Positions 25,094-38,400 of a DNA stretch of 64,000 nucleotides are shown here, piece by piece. Origin of the DNA: Acanthacorydalis orientalis. Lineage: Eukaryota > Arthropoda > Insecta > Megaloptera > Corydalidae. The notes under the pieces are model-generated. The model did not search any database. It worked only from the letters and a program-made list of their open reading frames with translations, and was not told where the DNA came from. The translations under genes were made by a program, and so were the position numbers. The number at the start of each line of letters is the position of its first letter. The first letter of the stretch is position 1. The DNA is taken from assembly GCA_034766995.1 (NCBI GenBank), contig CM068315.1, positions 46,881,662 through 46,945,661 on the forward strand, given 5' to 3'.

Positions 25094-25639
25094 TAATAAA
25101 AATCACAAAAATAGAATCAAACAGCATAAGATTAAAAATGAAAATTGAAATATAGTATAGTCTCGATTTCTTCTTGATTGTGTAGACAGAGAACTTCGAA
25201 ATGAAAAATGTTAACATTATTTACTAATCACCCATTACGTGCTTTTTATTTTACGATTCATAATTTATTTCAACGAATCAGTCTACATTAACTGTAAAGA
25301 TAAAAATAGTCAGAGATAAGATAAAATAAGAAACATTTTTTTCAAATCTTCTCATAAATTATTTTCCATAAAGTAGCATATATGTAAATGTAAAGTTCAA
25401 TTTTAATAATAATCTTTTCTATAATATGATTTATACACATTACATTATCTACATCGTATTTTATCGCGTTATTTGATTTCATTTCAACTTGATATAGAGT
25501 ACATGTTTCTGTCTTTAAATAGTTATGTTGAAAAGTTCTCATTTCAAACTTATCGTAGAATATTGTTCATTTGATATATTTGCTTAGTTTTGTCTTGTGT
25601 TGCTACCATTTTTGTGATAAACATATTTTATGATAAATA

Positions 25640-25790
25640 GATACGTCCAGTCAGTCATTCAGTAAACAAGTGGTGCAGTGCGGACATTTTATACTGTTAA
25701 GTATTTTTTTTAAAGTGAACTTATAGAGTTATTTCTTGTGGTACATCATTCCTGTGCACATCTGTCAAGCCCTTCGTCAGTATTAAGGTA
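25640..25790 (+). other. Possible promoter/untranslated exon with initiator-like repeats
   Basis: A cluster of TCAGT motifs (CCAGTCAGTCATTCAGT, 25647-25663), an arthropod initiator-like sequence, followed by TGCGGACATT at 25679-25688, and a TTAAG|GTAGAG donor-like end near 25789. No coding. Confidence 0.25.
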
Positions 25791-25817
25791 GAGGGTTTAT
25801 TAATTTCTCATTTGTAA

Positions 25818-25853
<36 letters not shown>

Positions 25854-25854
25854 G

Positions 25855-25886
<32 letters not shown>

Positions 25887-26078
25887 AATGTATGTGTATA
25901 TGTATATTGGAATATCCAGTAAATATTTTAAAATATCACTTTCATATTAAATTACTGTATTATTTAACCTAAAGATCAAATAAATGTAAAAATCAGTTTC
26001 TTTTAGGAATTAAATAATGTAAACATTAAACTAAGAGAAACGTCACTATTATTAAATTATGAAACATTTCAAAGTTAT

Positions 26079-26081
26079 GTA

Positions 26082-26150
<69 letters not shown>

Positions 26151-26162
26151 GTATATATATAT

Positions 26163-26198
<36 letters not shown>
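26079..26198. repeat. Interrupted (TA)n microsatellite, ~120 bp
   Basis: TA units with scattered ATGTAT and ACACAT interruptions. Confidence 0.95.
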
Positions 26199-26201
<3 letters not shown>

Positions 26202-26987
26202 AAAGATGATTTTCAAAACGTATCCCTCTCTCTTTCTCTCTTATATAAACTACATGGACTTAGAACCCACGTGTCTCTGTGTATATTTGTATATACATTG
26301 TGTGTGTGAAATTGTTTATGTGAATACGTTAATCTCTTTAATGGGTATGAGTGTAACAAATTTAAAAATAATTTATTTATTTCTTAACAAAAGTAGTTTT
26401 ATTCGCATTGATATGTAATTTTGATACATTGAAGTAATGCTATTCATTAAATAATTTGAACTCTTCTTTCTGCAATTAAATGTATGATAAATATTTATTT
26501 TGTTGCTCTGTAATATATAAATATTAATTTAATTTTTATTGCACAATAAATATAATCAGCTATTTTTAAAAATAGAGTATTTGAAAATATCAATGTTTTT
26601 ATGTATTTAAAAATACACTCAGTAACTTTTTTATTGTAAAATAGGAGATTATCTCGATTAATCTCTATTTACCAATAATTTATGTAGTTATGCTAATATC
26701 TTTTATTTGTTATGGATTATTATAATTAAAAATAAATGATAAAGTAAGTTTAATGTAACATAAATGTTGCGTTCAGGTTTTCAATTTTATTTTATTTTTT
26801 TTTTAAATGTAACACATACGTGTATATATATATATATAATTTCGAATAATTCTACAACGAAATGCACATTATATCTGTTAGTATTTTGATTAAAGTAATA
26901 TTCATACTTGAACTATTTTAGAAATAGTTAAATTCGTCACAGACATTTTTTAATAATGCTTTTATTATTTGGAATATTCTCAATATA

Positions 26988-27067
26988 TTACGTTGGTAGA
27001 AAAATAATTGCGTTTTTTTGTTCGAATTTGAATGGCATGAACCGCAGTTAGTTTTCTACCAGCCTAA
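26988..27067. mobile_element. 80-bp mariner family-2 MITE
   Basis: TTACGTTGGTAGAAAAATAA at one end and TTTTCTACCAGCCTAA at the other, with TA on both sides (26986-26987, 27068-27069). Almost nothing remains but the two inverted repeats; the interior contains GCATGAACCGCAGTTAG, matching the right-end region of family 2. Confidence 0.75.
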
Positions 27068-27241
27068 TAATTTTTTATACAACTCTGAAGACCTGATAGA
27101 AACGTATTTGTAATGTTTATGATATTTTTTAAATGAATGAGATATATTAACAAAAATTTATAATGGAGTGATTTGTTTTTAAAACCTGATACGTTTAGCA
27201 TTTTCAAGATCAATATTTTTATTAAATAATATCGATTAGAA

Positions 27242-27330
27242 CAGTGTTTCTCAACTTTTTGTCGCTCATGAACCACTTTAAGCACTCCTCTACTTATACA
27301 GCTCATCGATAATAAAGCGTTTATGAAACT
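27242..27330 (+). mobile_element. hAT-like terminus fragment
   Basis: Begins CAGTGTTTCTCAACTTTTTG, followed by TCGCTCATGAACCACTTTAA. The CAGTG(G/T)TTCTCAA start is characteristic of many hAT termini. No matching opposite end or 8-bp duplication was located, so the extent is unknown. Confidence 0.45.
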
Positions 27331-27941
27331 AGACTCTGAAGAGAGAATTTGTTTTATAGTATGAGTTGTAAATTTAATTTTTTTTCTTCATGATCAGATG
27401 TAGTAAAATATGGGTTAATAATTTGCAACTGACAAGAGACATTTTAGAAAAAACCAAAAAAGCGAAAAATAAAAAAATAAAATTAAAAATATTTAATATG
27501 ATGTCTCCGCCTATTTTTTTTTACTAAGGCCATTTATATTTGGATATAGATTTTTTTATTAGCTTCATTCGAATTCTGACGTAAATTTTCATTGCTGAAA
27601 ATTTGATTTCTCACAAGTAAGAAGCTTCATATGGCATCAACATTTTTAGTGCAATTTTTTATAATTTATGGTAATGCATATGAAGGTGACGATATATCTG
27701 GAAATAGATGTCGCTTGACATTAACGACAGTCAACAGATTTTTGTTGTGAACATCTTATAATTATATTAAACCGAGGGATTTTAATTCAGAGATGTTGGT
27801 CTAGGAAATAAAATTTCTATAATGATTTTTTAGAATATCTAAATTTTAATCTTGTGATGAAATTCTAAACATTTGATTTAATAAGATTGATTCAGTTCAT
27901 ATTGTAAAAATAGAGGATTTATTATAACATTTATACACACA

Positions 27942-27963
27942 TATATATATATATACAAATATA

Positions 27964-28001
<38 letters not shown>

Positions 28002-28031
28002 GATAGATAGAGAGAGAGAGAGAGGGGGGGG
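27942..28031. repeat. Compound (TA)n(GATA)(GA)n(G)9 microsatellite
   Basis: TA units, GATAGATAG, GA units, then a run of nine G, unusual in this AT-rich window. Confidence 0.9.
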
Positions 28032-28509
28032 AAGAAAATAATTAATTTTCGTCCTTTTAGTAAAACATTTCATTACAATGTACATACAATACATTTCCTG
28101 CAACAAGATGCAGTCATAAAAACATTCGTCAAGCGAACGTGATTCAGTATGTTAAGGGTGAAATTATGATATATACACAACGATCAATTACACATCATGG
28201 CTAATACTTTATAATAACGTGTAATAAAAATGACGAATAATCATATTATTCAAATAAGTGGAGGATAAGATATAATCCCATTATCTTGCAGACTACATTT
28301 GTATAATGTTACATCATTTATATCACACTTAGAGTAGCCATATGTGTACAGGTAAAGGGGCAGTTGTGACTGTTGGTGTTTGATGTGACTGTTGTAATAT
28401 ATTTTAATGGTTTCATGATTTGATTGAAATCGCAGCGTGGTGTACATATCTCTTCGACTCTCACTACCGGCAACCAGTCAAAATGCTTATAAATAAACTA
28501 ATAAATATA

Positions 28510-28512
<3 letters not shown>

Positions 28513-28558
<46 letters not shown>

Positions 28559-28580
28559 ACAAATATATATATATATATAT
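28513..28580. repeat. (TA)n microsatellite
   Basis: Two TA blocks separated by TGTATACAA. Confidence 0.95.
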
Positions 28581-28865
28581 AATATTGAATTTTGTTTATT
28601 CAAATCAAATTCGGAATTCCACATGCCATATTTTTGTGACAACATTAGAATGGTATTTTTAAATATATGTCTCTTATATTAGTCAAACAGTTTTCATGTT
28701 ATAATGATAGTGTAAATTGATATTTTAATTTGCACATATTTTCGAGAACGTACAATATAGAAACTGACAAAAATTAGAAATCCAATTATCTTGAACGTCT
28801 CATTTTCGTAATCAAGGATAGGAAATATATATTGAGTGAATACTTTCCATCTTGAAGTGATTTTT

Positions 28866-29502
28866 TTAACCCTTTAAGTGCCATTGGAAATTTTCATACA
28901 TGTACGAAAAATGCCAGACTATTTTAACCAAAAATGCATGGTTATAGAAAAAAAATCGTATTTCGGTCAGTTTTGAGTTAAAGTTAATTAATTTTTTTAC
29001 ACAATACCAATAACAAATTGGAGTTTCTTTATTGGTAACACAATCACAAATAATTCAAAAGGTGTTACAAAAAAAATTTAAATATAAAAGAAATTGTCAC
29101 ACTGTTCAGTTTTTTTTTAAAAAAAAAATAAGACCCACGGAGGAATTTTTTTCACAAACATCAATGTCGTGAAAATATAGGTAGATAAATGGATAAAATA
29201 AAAAATAAAATTTAATTTAGTCGCGGTAAATTTTCGCTTAGTTTGAACTGTAACATCGATACTAAATTCAACAATTTAGTTTATTCGGCCATTTAATCAT
29301 TTTTCGCACATAGTCTTAGAATAAAACGGATAGAACACATACAAGTATATGTGCATTAGCTTTTGACATCCTTTTTATGAAGCAAAGTTGATTTTTTTAC
29401 GAGTTATTGTACTTAGAAAACCGAGGAGCGATATATCGCTCTTGCACTTTTCACTGATGTAAGGAGAAGCGATATATCACTCCTTGGCATTCAAAGGGTT
29501 CA
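28866..29502. mobile_element. piggyBac-like MITE, 629 bp, at a TTAA target
   Basis: Left: TTAA (28866-28869) then CCCTTTAAGTGCC. Right: GGCATTCAAAGGG (29486-29498) then TTCA, a one-base variant of TTAA. The 13-bp ends are inverted repeats with two mismatches. Starting CCC at a TTAA target is the piggyBac hallmark. Near the right end are a perfect 16-bp palindrome GAGCGATATATCGCTC (29426-29441) and an imperfect copy (29466-29483). No transposase is seen inside. Confidence 0.75.
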
Positions 29503-29915
29503 ATTTTAGATTGCTCCATTTAAATGAACTCTTGTTATCACTTCGTTATCGAATGAGTCATTTTTGTAATATTGCACCCCAAACAATCATGTTTCATAAC
29601 TGATTCAATTACTATTCTTTTTATTTCAATTGTCTTTAGGAAAAAGAAAATATGTACATTAAACTTATTGGTACTGATTTTTTCAGCTTTGTTTAATTAT
29701 TCAGTAATTGTATACAGTTGTTCTAGAGTATGGAGGCAATAAAATCGTCATAAAAACAGAAGTTGCGTCTCTTGCCTTGTACTTTTATTTTATTAAAATT
29801 AAATAGTATTTTAAAAATCAAACTAATTTATTTTTGCGAAATTTCATGCCATTGTCTTACATCATTCTTAATTATACTCTTTCTTATTGTTTCATGTAGC
29901 TTTATTAATGGCGAC

Positions 29916-29917
<2 letters not shown>

Positions 29918-29963
<46 letters not shown>
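29918..29963. repeat. (TA)n microsatellite
   Basis: About 23 TA units upstream of NTAN1. Confidence 0.95.
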
Positions 29964-29968
<5 letters not shown>

Positions 29969-30279
29969 CTCATTGAAAAAATTATAAGTTATACAAAAAA
30001 AAATACAATAATAGTATATGCAATTATTAATTACTAATGTTTCTTGGTAATAATAATTACTTTTGGTAAATTGGTCACGCTATTTATTTTTCTACATAGA
30101 TGTTTTATTTTTAATTTTTCTATTTAATAGTACGCAGTTAGATTTATATAGATTTTAGATCGCATTTATAAAATCTAGCTGGTTATTTATAAAATGTACA
30201 TGGTTTATATTTGACATAGGTAATATTTTATTAATAAAATTGAACGAAATTACGTTTCATTTTCTAGGTCGTTTAAACT

Positions 30280-30421
30280 ACCTAATTATGTTTGGAGTTG
30301 TTATCATGAATGAATCATACAAAAATATTGTATGTGTACGTGTAGCTCATTTTGAATTTATTTCAGAATTGTGCATACTGCACAATATAACAGCGACGGC
30401 CGTGTGTGTGAGCAGACGATT
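30280..30421 (+). promoter_or_regulatory. Probable NTAN1 5' flank / 5' UTR
   Basis: Base composition climbs from about 30375, with CpGs near 30390-30410, directly before the NTAN1 start codon. No TATA box with convincing spacing was found in the AT-rich background, so the transcription start cannot be placed. An alternative in-frame ATG lies at 30371. Confidence 0.35.
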
Positions 30422-30611
30422 ATGGTGCTGGTACTGAACGGCGTACTGCAGGAGGAGAGTCCAACGGATTCGCGTTCGCTGTTTCACACGCATCCTGTGT
30501 ACCGTGAGGCAGCAGCACGCAGTCTCCTTGCTATACCGAGTAAAGTCGTTGGACCTCAAGGATTACTTTACGTACTGCAAAGAGAAATGGCTGCGACTGC
30601 ACCACATGACA
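30422..30611 (+). CDS. NTAN1: NTAN1 coding exon 1 (residues 1-63)
   Basis: Starts at ATG 30422 and ends at a GTAAGT donor beginning at 30612, leaving one base of codon 64. It encodes the N-terminal part with the GLLYV..QRE motif. The exon and its upstream flank (about 30380-30600) are rich in CpG and GC compared with the surrounding AT-rich DNA, as expected for a promoter-proximal exon of a widely expressed gene. Confidence 0.9.
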
Positions 30612-33600
30612 GTAAGTTCAGTCTAAAAATGTTTCAAAAAATCCGTGTATACATGTAAGAAAAACATTTCATAAACACAATAAAAGAAAACGATTTTCTA
30701 TATAAACATTTTCTATATAAGTATATCTATATAAACATGGCAATAGATTTTTTGCAACCTTTTATTTTTTGTGGCTAAATACTATATATATATATATGTG
30801 TGTGTGTGTTAGAATGTTTATATAAACATGGCAATAGATTATTTTTACAACCTTTTATTTTTTTGTGGCTAAATACTATTTTATATATATATATATATAT
30901 ATACACCCATCCCTCAATTTACGCGGGACTTTTTTACACGAGTTTTTTTTACGCGGCAAATTATACCTCTATTTACGCTGCACTATTTATACGCGGTATT
31001 GATTTACGCGGTCAGATAGATTTCATTTTATATAATTTTTCATTGTATTTATTATATATCAAATTTATGAAAACTTAGTAAAAGAAAAGATAGAGAACAA
31101 ATCATCCGAAAACATTAACAGCAACAATAAAAATGATGTCGAACTTACAAATATTTCAAGCGATGCAAATGATAAGTTTGTGCCAATTAAAAGGAAAAGG
31201 TGGATTGTTTTGAAGTACAGTAGCGATAGTGACACCGAATAACGTTTATCTACTTTTGTTATCTAAAACGTCATTATTTTTTTTAATTTATGTGAAATAA
31301 ATATGTGTTTCTACTGCTGTACTAGCTTTTATTAACAATATTTTTTCTATTGTACTGACAGACTCAATTTACGCGATTTTCATTCGCGTAAAACGAATTC
31401 ACTTGAAACGGGTACTCCGCGTAAATTGAGGGACGTGTGTGTTTATATATATATATATATATATATATTCATATGTATATATATATATATACACACATAT
31501 ATATATATATATATACACATATATATATATATATATATATACATCTATATATATATATATATATATATACATATATATCTCCATATATGTATCTCCATAT
31601 ATATCCATACATACATAAACATAAAACCATTTAAAAAAATGTTATTCTTTAAAACGAATTTCATTCAGACATTCTAAAATATTTTTATTTGCTGTCATAA
31701 ACCCCCAAAAGTAATAATAAATCAACATAAATTACTTAACACACTTGATTTGTAATAGTGTTTAATTTTATGTGTTTTTAAATGAATTAAAAATTATTAA
31801 GTATAATTATTGTATTTTGTTCGTTTTGTACATAATTGTCGATGTTAAGAATGATAAAGGTTGTAATAAAAAAATGTTTAGTTTTTAAAAGCCACATCTT
31901 TGTACCAAATAAATCAATTGTCATTGTTTAACAGTATATTAATAATGAGATGCGATACAACAATTTTCTATATAATGTTTCCAATGAAATAATCATCTAA
32001 ATAGACAAATGTGAAATATTGCATTATCTGTTCAATTTTTTTTCCTATTATATTTTTATTTTTTCGTTATTGCTACATAAATAATCTTGTTATAATGTAT
32101 TTTCGCAATTTCAAATGAAATATTTATTGTGCTTATGAAGTAAACTTCATTTGATGTTTACATAATAATAATGCTATAGTTTGTTACAGAAAACGTCAAC
32201 ATATTAGGATCAGATGATGTATCTTCATGTATTATTGTAGTAGTTCGACATTCTGGTAAGTTTCAAGTTTAAATTAAAAAAACAAAAATTTTATTTACAA
32301 TTAAACAGTATATGATAAATTATAGTGCGTCATCGTAAACAAATCATTTCCTATCGAAATTTGTTGCGAGAATTAATTTATAATATATCACAAAAGATTC
32401 ATAAAATATTGACATATTTTTTCACAATACAAAAGAATTAAATTATTCACATATTATGACCATATTTCTATATTTATTATAACTATGTTGTTGTAAAAAA
32501 CAATCGATTTATATCATGATTTTTGTGTTTTATATTTTCAGTTTTTTCAAATTTAAGATCGGTATATTTTGCTTATAAATTGATATCAATCGATACACAT
32601 CAATAATAAATTACCGAAATATGTGTATCATATAAACTTAGTAAAAATTTTTATCTTTTTGAATAAATAATACTTTGTTTTAATCATAAATATCCGAGAC
32701 AGGTGAAAAATAACACAGTAATTTTGCTTGTAAGTAGATAAAATCAGTATATTTTACAACTTTCTTTATGAAAGCTGATAAAATATTCGAAAACTACATT
32801 TCTAGTAATCTGTGTTTATTATAAATTAAAAATTATAGTTATTCTTTATCTGTATAGGACGTGATTCTAAATTTTAAGCAATATAATAGTCATGTCTGCA
32901 GAGAAATAAAATTTTAATATCAAAAGGTCTTTAATTATATTTGAATCACTTGTTGTTCGATATTTTAATAATTGGTACCAGCAAATTTTTTCATGACTAA
33001 TATAATATTGAACAGGATTGGTGTTATTATAATTGGAAGAAAATTGTTATTTTTATGACTTTTATTAAGTAAATAATTATAGTTCAGTCTCTGATTACTG
33101 TAGTATTTTTTTTTTAATTTTTAATTCACTGATATACAATTTTTAAAACATTATATATATATTTATATATATATATATATATATATAAATTATTTTTTTA
33201 TAAAAGGATAAATGTGAGCAATATTTAATGTAATAATTTAGTAAAATATTAAACAGTAAATATATGTTTTGTGTGTGTGTGTGTTTTTGTTGTTTTAAGA
33301 GTATTTATCTCTCTCTATTTATATTTGTGATTATATTTAATTTTTTAATTGATTATTAGACGATCAAAGTTTTATTCATAATACGAATTATTAGAAATAT
33401 CAGTATAAAAACGAAGTGTGAATAGTTGTATCAACGTTCAGTACAAAAATTGATTTTTTTTCTTCGTTTCCCGTAAGAAATAAATCTACAACAACGTTTC
33501 AGTGACTTGTTTCGAAAATTGTCACTGGTTATTTACAAAGATGAACTACGCCAATTAATCTCTTCATCTATACAATGAAATATGAATGATGAGTATAAAT

Positions 33601-35407
33601 CAAACGTACGAAAAACAACCTCGTCGAATATTTGTCCGTAAATGTATTTTTCATTTAAATGCGATACCTGTGTTCATATTTTTAAAAAGCTAATGAACTC
33701 TAAGAAGAATATGGCGCTCTACCGTTATGTATAAAAATAATTATTTTCTATCAACTAATTAATTAAATACTAAACGTGTTTATTTTGTGCAAATAAATTA
33801 ATTTGATGTAATTATGCAGATGAATTAGAATACAAATAATGATACACCGTAAGGCTTTATCGTAAATATGTTCGACAAGACCACCATAAAGGAATTTTAA
33901 TAGCTGTTAAAATATACTGAATGATCGTCTAACTCGAGTTTATTTTTAATGTGTGAATATACGAAAATGCATACTTCATTAATGACATATTACGTTGAAT
34001 ACATTCATTTTAACTATAATTATTTTAATGGCTCATTATTCTATCTGATTTATTATGACGTGTAGTCGAAAAATTAATAAATATTTATTTCACACCATCA
34101 ATTAAAATGCTTTGTGCGAGATATTAGGCTCGAGATATGTATGTAATAGTCAAAACGTATAATTTATTTTTGGTTATCTCTTACCTATGTGTACTTCTTC
34201 CACATATTGAAGATGCATTGGATAATTGCTAAACTTGAAATAAATTGTGTGAACTCAAAGCTACATTTTGCTTGCGATAATTGCGTACGTTCACACCTTA
34301 CGTCAAAATTTGACTTCGAAATGTTTGCATTTTAATGAATTACTTTTATAGTACTTGATTCCTATTAAGTACATATTTTACGACCTATTCATGTTAAAGA
34401 TTTTAATTTTGCATATACATTAAGTGCGGCCGTTTAAAAAATATTTTAATTCTTGTATAATAATACTTATTAAAAGTTTATTAAGTAATTAAGTCAGTAT
34501 TTCAGCTCCACTATTGTTTTTTTTTTCATTTAATGGTTTTATTAATTATTGTTTTAATTCTGACGGATTGCGAATAAAGATTGGTCGATGAGTAGATTGA
34601 TTACAATCTCAACGATTTAATTAATAAATACAACAAGTATATGTTTATATTAATGTATTCTTGATTATTCTTTTTACGCCCAAGTTTTTTTTTCATTTCA
34701 AGATTAAAATTGTTATTCTTTTTTATACTTATCGTTTATTTTGAAATGATATCCTAGTCTATAAAAAAAGATTTCTAAAATTATTTAACTAATTTATTTT
34801 AAAAATTCTTATAAACTTTATAACTATTTTATTGATTGTTTACAAAAATAATTCAGGATGTATTATTTTTAGTCCATCATTTGATAATTTTTATTCGAGT
34901 ATGTGTTTAATCCTCCTTTAAATTACAGAAGGTTTAGGAATTTCTTAAACAGTTAGCTGTGTCACGCGAACAGAGATGAAACGAATGTAATTTAATGTAC
35001 TTGTCAGTATGTGTTAGAAATCTCATTAAAATAATTGTATGTCTTCCCACAAGTTGCATCTACTTCGTATAAATAACGCATGATATCACAAGTTACAGTA
35101 AAGGCAAATATATTACAATTAACTCGATATGTATGAATGTCGATATAAGTGACAAATACGGCCGTAAATCACGTCTTGAGATTTTTTGAAAGAAGTTTAA
35201 AAACTAACAAAGTATAAATAAATGTATACTTGTTATAATAATAAAGTAACAAATGTATTGCAATTATTTTTAAATAGTTGTTCCATTTGTAAAAAAATAT
35301 TTCCATTCTATTATTTTCAATAAATTATTTCAAGTCATTACAAAACTAACTTATATTTTAAGTATTTTTTTTAAATTTTTAATTCACTGATATACAATTT
35401 TTAAAAG

Positions 35408-35448
<41 letters not shown>

Positions 35449-38400
35449 TTTTTATAAAAGAATAACTTATATTTCTTTGGAAGACATTCGGAATTCTTAT
35501 TTAAAAATTGATTATTTTGAAAAATGTGTATATTTATAATGTTTTAAATGTTGTTTTGTAATAAAGTATATGCATATATATATATATATATATCGATGTA
35601 GCTTGAAGTAAAATTTATTTTGTAATTTTAAAATTAATGTATACGTATTAAACTGTCTTCTTTTTCTTTTTTATACACATTTAATCAGTTAATTATTAAA
35701 TGATCTCTAGGCAAATTTTATTCGGTTACAATTTAATTACTGTTTATTTTTTAGGTAATCTAAAATTCATGTATTTATGCACTGGTAATTTTTTTTTATA
35801 AAAAATCATTTCATACTACCTATAAATTGTAGTTTAGTAAAAAAAAAGCTAGATTAAAATTTATTTAGAGATGAATGTTTATAAAAGTATACGAATAGGA
35901 ATGAAAATTCCAAGAAAAAGCGTTTTTATTAAATATATAGTTAGATGTTTCTTTTTACTAAGGCATTTTGTATAATTCATTTTTTACAATTTCATAAACT
36001 TCGAAGAGTATTTATTTCAGTTTTATTTGAAATATATGTTAATCTACAGATAATAAAAAAGGTTAACTTCATTTTTCATTGATGACGTTTTTGTAGCGTT
36101 ATATATTTAATCTGCTATTCATTTCTTAAAAGAATTGAATGAAATTGAAAGTGTATAATTTTTAGTTATTATTTATTTTTAGGAAGCGGTGCTGTAGCTT
36201 TAGCTCATCTCGATGGAGCTGGTACAGATGAAGCAGTTGTTGCAATGGTTCAACGTGTACAAGAATTAGCACTTGGTTATCCTGAAGGCCGGATTGAGCT
36301 ACAGCTTGTTGGTGGTTATAGTGACCCTCGGCAGTATTGTGAAGAATTATTTTACAATATTATGAGTAAGTATAATATAGTATATAAGTACTATACACAG
36401 ATATTAAGTCAAGAATGCTATTTGTTACAATGACATTTTTATAAATATGGAATTGAAACAGTAATATAACTATAAAGTATAATTGTTTATATGGATAATT
36501 AGTTTAAAAGTAAATACATTTTTATATTTATTTATGACAGTTTAATTAAATTAATATTTTGTTGTGATTTTTTTTAATGGGCCATTTGCGTTTATATTCT
36601 CTATCGCTAATTTTTGACACGTCTGCTATCTGCAAATATATTTTAAATACCGATTTAATATTTTAAATTTTAAATACCGTTTTCGGATTGTTTATACACG
36701 TTGTGGTCGAGATGTGGTTTTTTTAATTTTAAGGTATGAAATTTCACGCTGTTGTTTGTATTTATTTGATCATTTAATGTTATTTTTATATATTTCAAGG
36801 TTTTCTAGAATGTTTTGCCTAAAATACTATACGTCCATTTTCAGTTTTTTTTATTTTCATACTATTATTTATATCTTTAATGTTATGTCTGTATGTGTTA
36901 AAATATGTTTATCAAATATTGAATCAGTTTTAAATTCGATAATAATATACACACTAAAAAGGACAGATTAGCTATGAGATCTCTCTTCATCAACATCATC
37001 AGCCTCTGTCAATACAATGCTGGATAAAGGCCTCTTTCATGATTTTCCATTTTGTACTATTGATTGCCTGTCTTTTCCACTGATATCCAATAAAATTTTT
37101 AATTTCCTTATCCCATTTGTTCATTGGCCTCTTCTTTGGTCTTTTTATATTCCTTGATTCCTAGTTAATAGTATCTGTTATCCATCGTTTATCTTCTCTT
37201 CTTGAAACATGCCCCACACATTTCCATTTCAGACACTTTTCTCTTCTTATTACATCTTGTCTGTTTTCATATCCATTCTATTCTTTTCCTATCTCCTCTT
37301 GTTATAACATGTCCTAGCATTCATCTTTCCATACTTCTGTGTGTTGTTTGAAGTCTCTGAATGAATTTGGAGTTAAGCACCCATATTTCACTGCCGTATG
37401 TAAGGACTGGTAGTATACATTGATCAAATACTTTTTTCTTCAAACAGAGTGGGTTTGTTGATCTAAATGTCGAGGCGTTTCGTCCAAATGCGCTCCATCC
37501 AATTTTTATTCTCCTGTTTACTTGAAATCCCTCTTAACAAGTATTATATTGAGTATCTTCCAACAAGACTTCAAGGAAACAATAAAAAAGGAACTAAAAA
37601 AACACCTATAAGTTTATAAAATTTTAGCGATACGTTGATGATAGTTTCTTATAAATAGACTAAAAATGCACTTTACAAAAATAAATAAACACTATCTTAT
37701 ACCCTGATTATAAAAAAAAAACACTGATGTACATAATCTAAATAGAGTTTATGAACTAATATGTAAAACATCTCATAAATAATATTGAATGGAGACATAA
37801 ATTGCTTTAAATATAATAAAGTTGATTCAGTATTTGCTACAAATATGACATGAAATTAAACATTCTAAAAATAATTTAAAATATGTAAAAATAACATTAA
37901 ATGGAGTAATGAAGACAAATAGCAACACATTATTTTATATCTTAAATTATAAACCACATCTCATCTAAAATATATATTAAGGAACCTAAACTTGAATTGA
38001 AACTAGTATCTAAAATTTACTTGTGGACAATGCACATACTGAAACTAGTAATGTAGAACAGAAACTTAAGTGATCCAAAAAGATAATCATCAGTGTAACA
38101 CATTAGCAGGGCCACAAGTATAAAATTATACAATTGTAATTTTAACCTAATGTTTATTTAGGATCATAAAATTATATTTCTTGTTGATTAATTAAAATGC
38201 AATAAAATGAATTACAAGATTCAATATTATTGATGCTTGTCTGTGGAATAATTTTGTATTTTTATATTGCTTGGTATTAATATATGAAAATATGTAATGT
38301 AAATATGTATTTGAATGAATATAATAATACAGAAGAAGTAAACATTCTTAAATATTTATAAAATTTTAGGTGCATTTCATAAACATCCTGTTGAAGTGGA

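Larger units (their letters stand above)
24409..26987. other. Microsatellite-rich intergenic DNA
   Basis: Holds several (TA)n arrays (24917, 25028, 25820-25885, 26079-26198) and the possible initiator region at 25640. No coding. Confidence 0.55.
27331..28865. other. No gene seen
   Basis: AT-rich DNA with the compound microsatellite at 27942-28031 and the (TA)n at 28513-28580. Possibly the body of the hAT-like element that starts at 27242, but no opposite end was found. Confidence 0.5.
32256..36182 (+). other. NTAN1 intron 2 (3.9 kb)
   Basis: No coding exon could be fitted. Contains the repeat pair 33108/35366, a (TG)n at about 33270-33285 and otherwise unique AT-rich sequence. Confidence 0.8.

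Noticed and set aside
30240..30437. Open frame overlapping NTAN1 exon 1 in another frame, plus minus-strand frame 30347-30559
   Set aside because: Both are shadows of the GC-rich first exon; the NTAN1 frame has clear family motifs.
36714..36971. 85-codon + frame in NTAN1 intron 3
   Set aside because: Hydrophobic AT-rich random-type frame with no motif and no splice support; lies in an intron.
37560..37700. RYVDDS-like peptide resembling a Penelope-type reverse transcriptase box
   Set aside because: Only a few residues match, stops surround them and no flanking RT motifs could be read; not enough to call an element.
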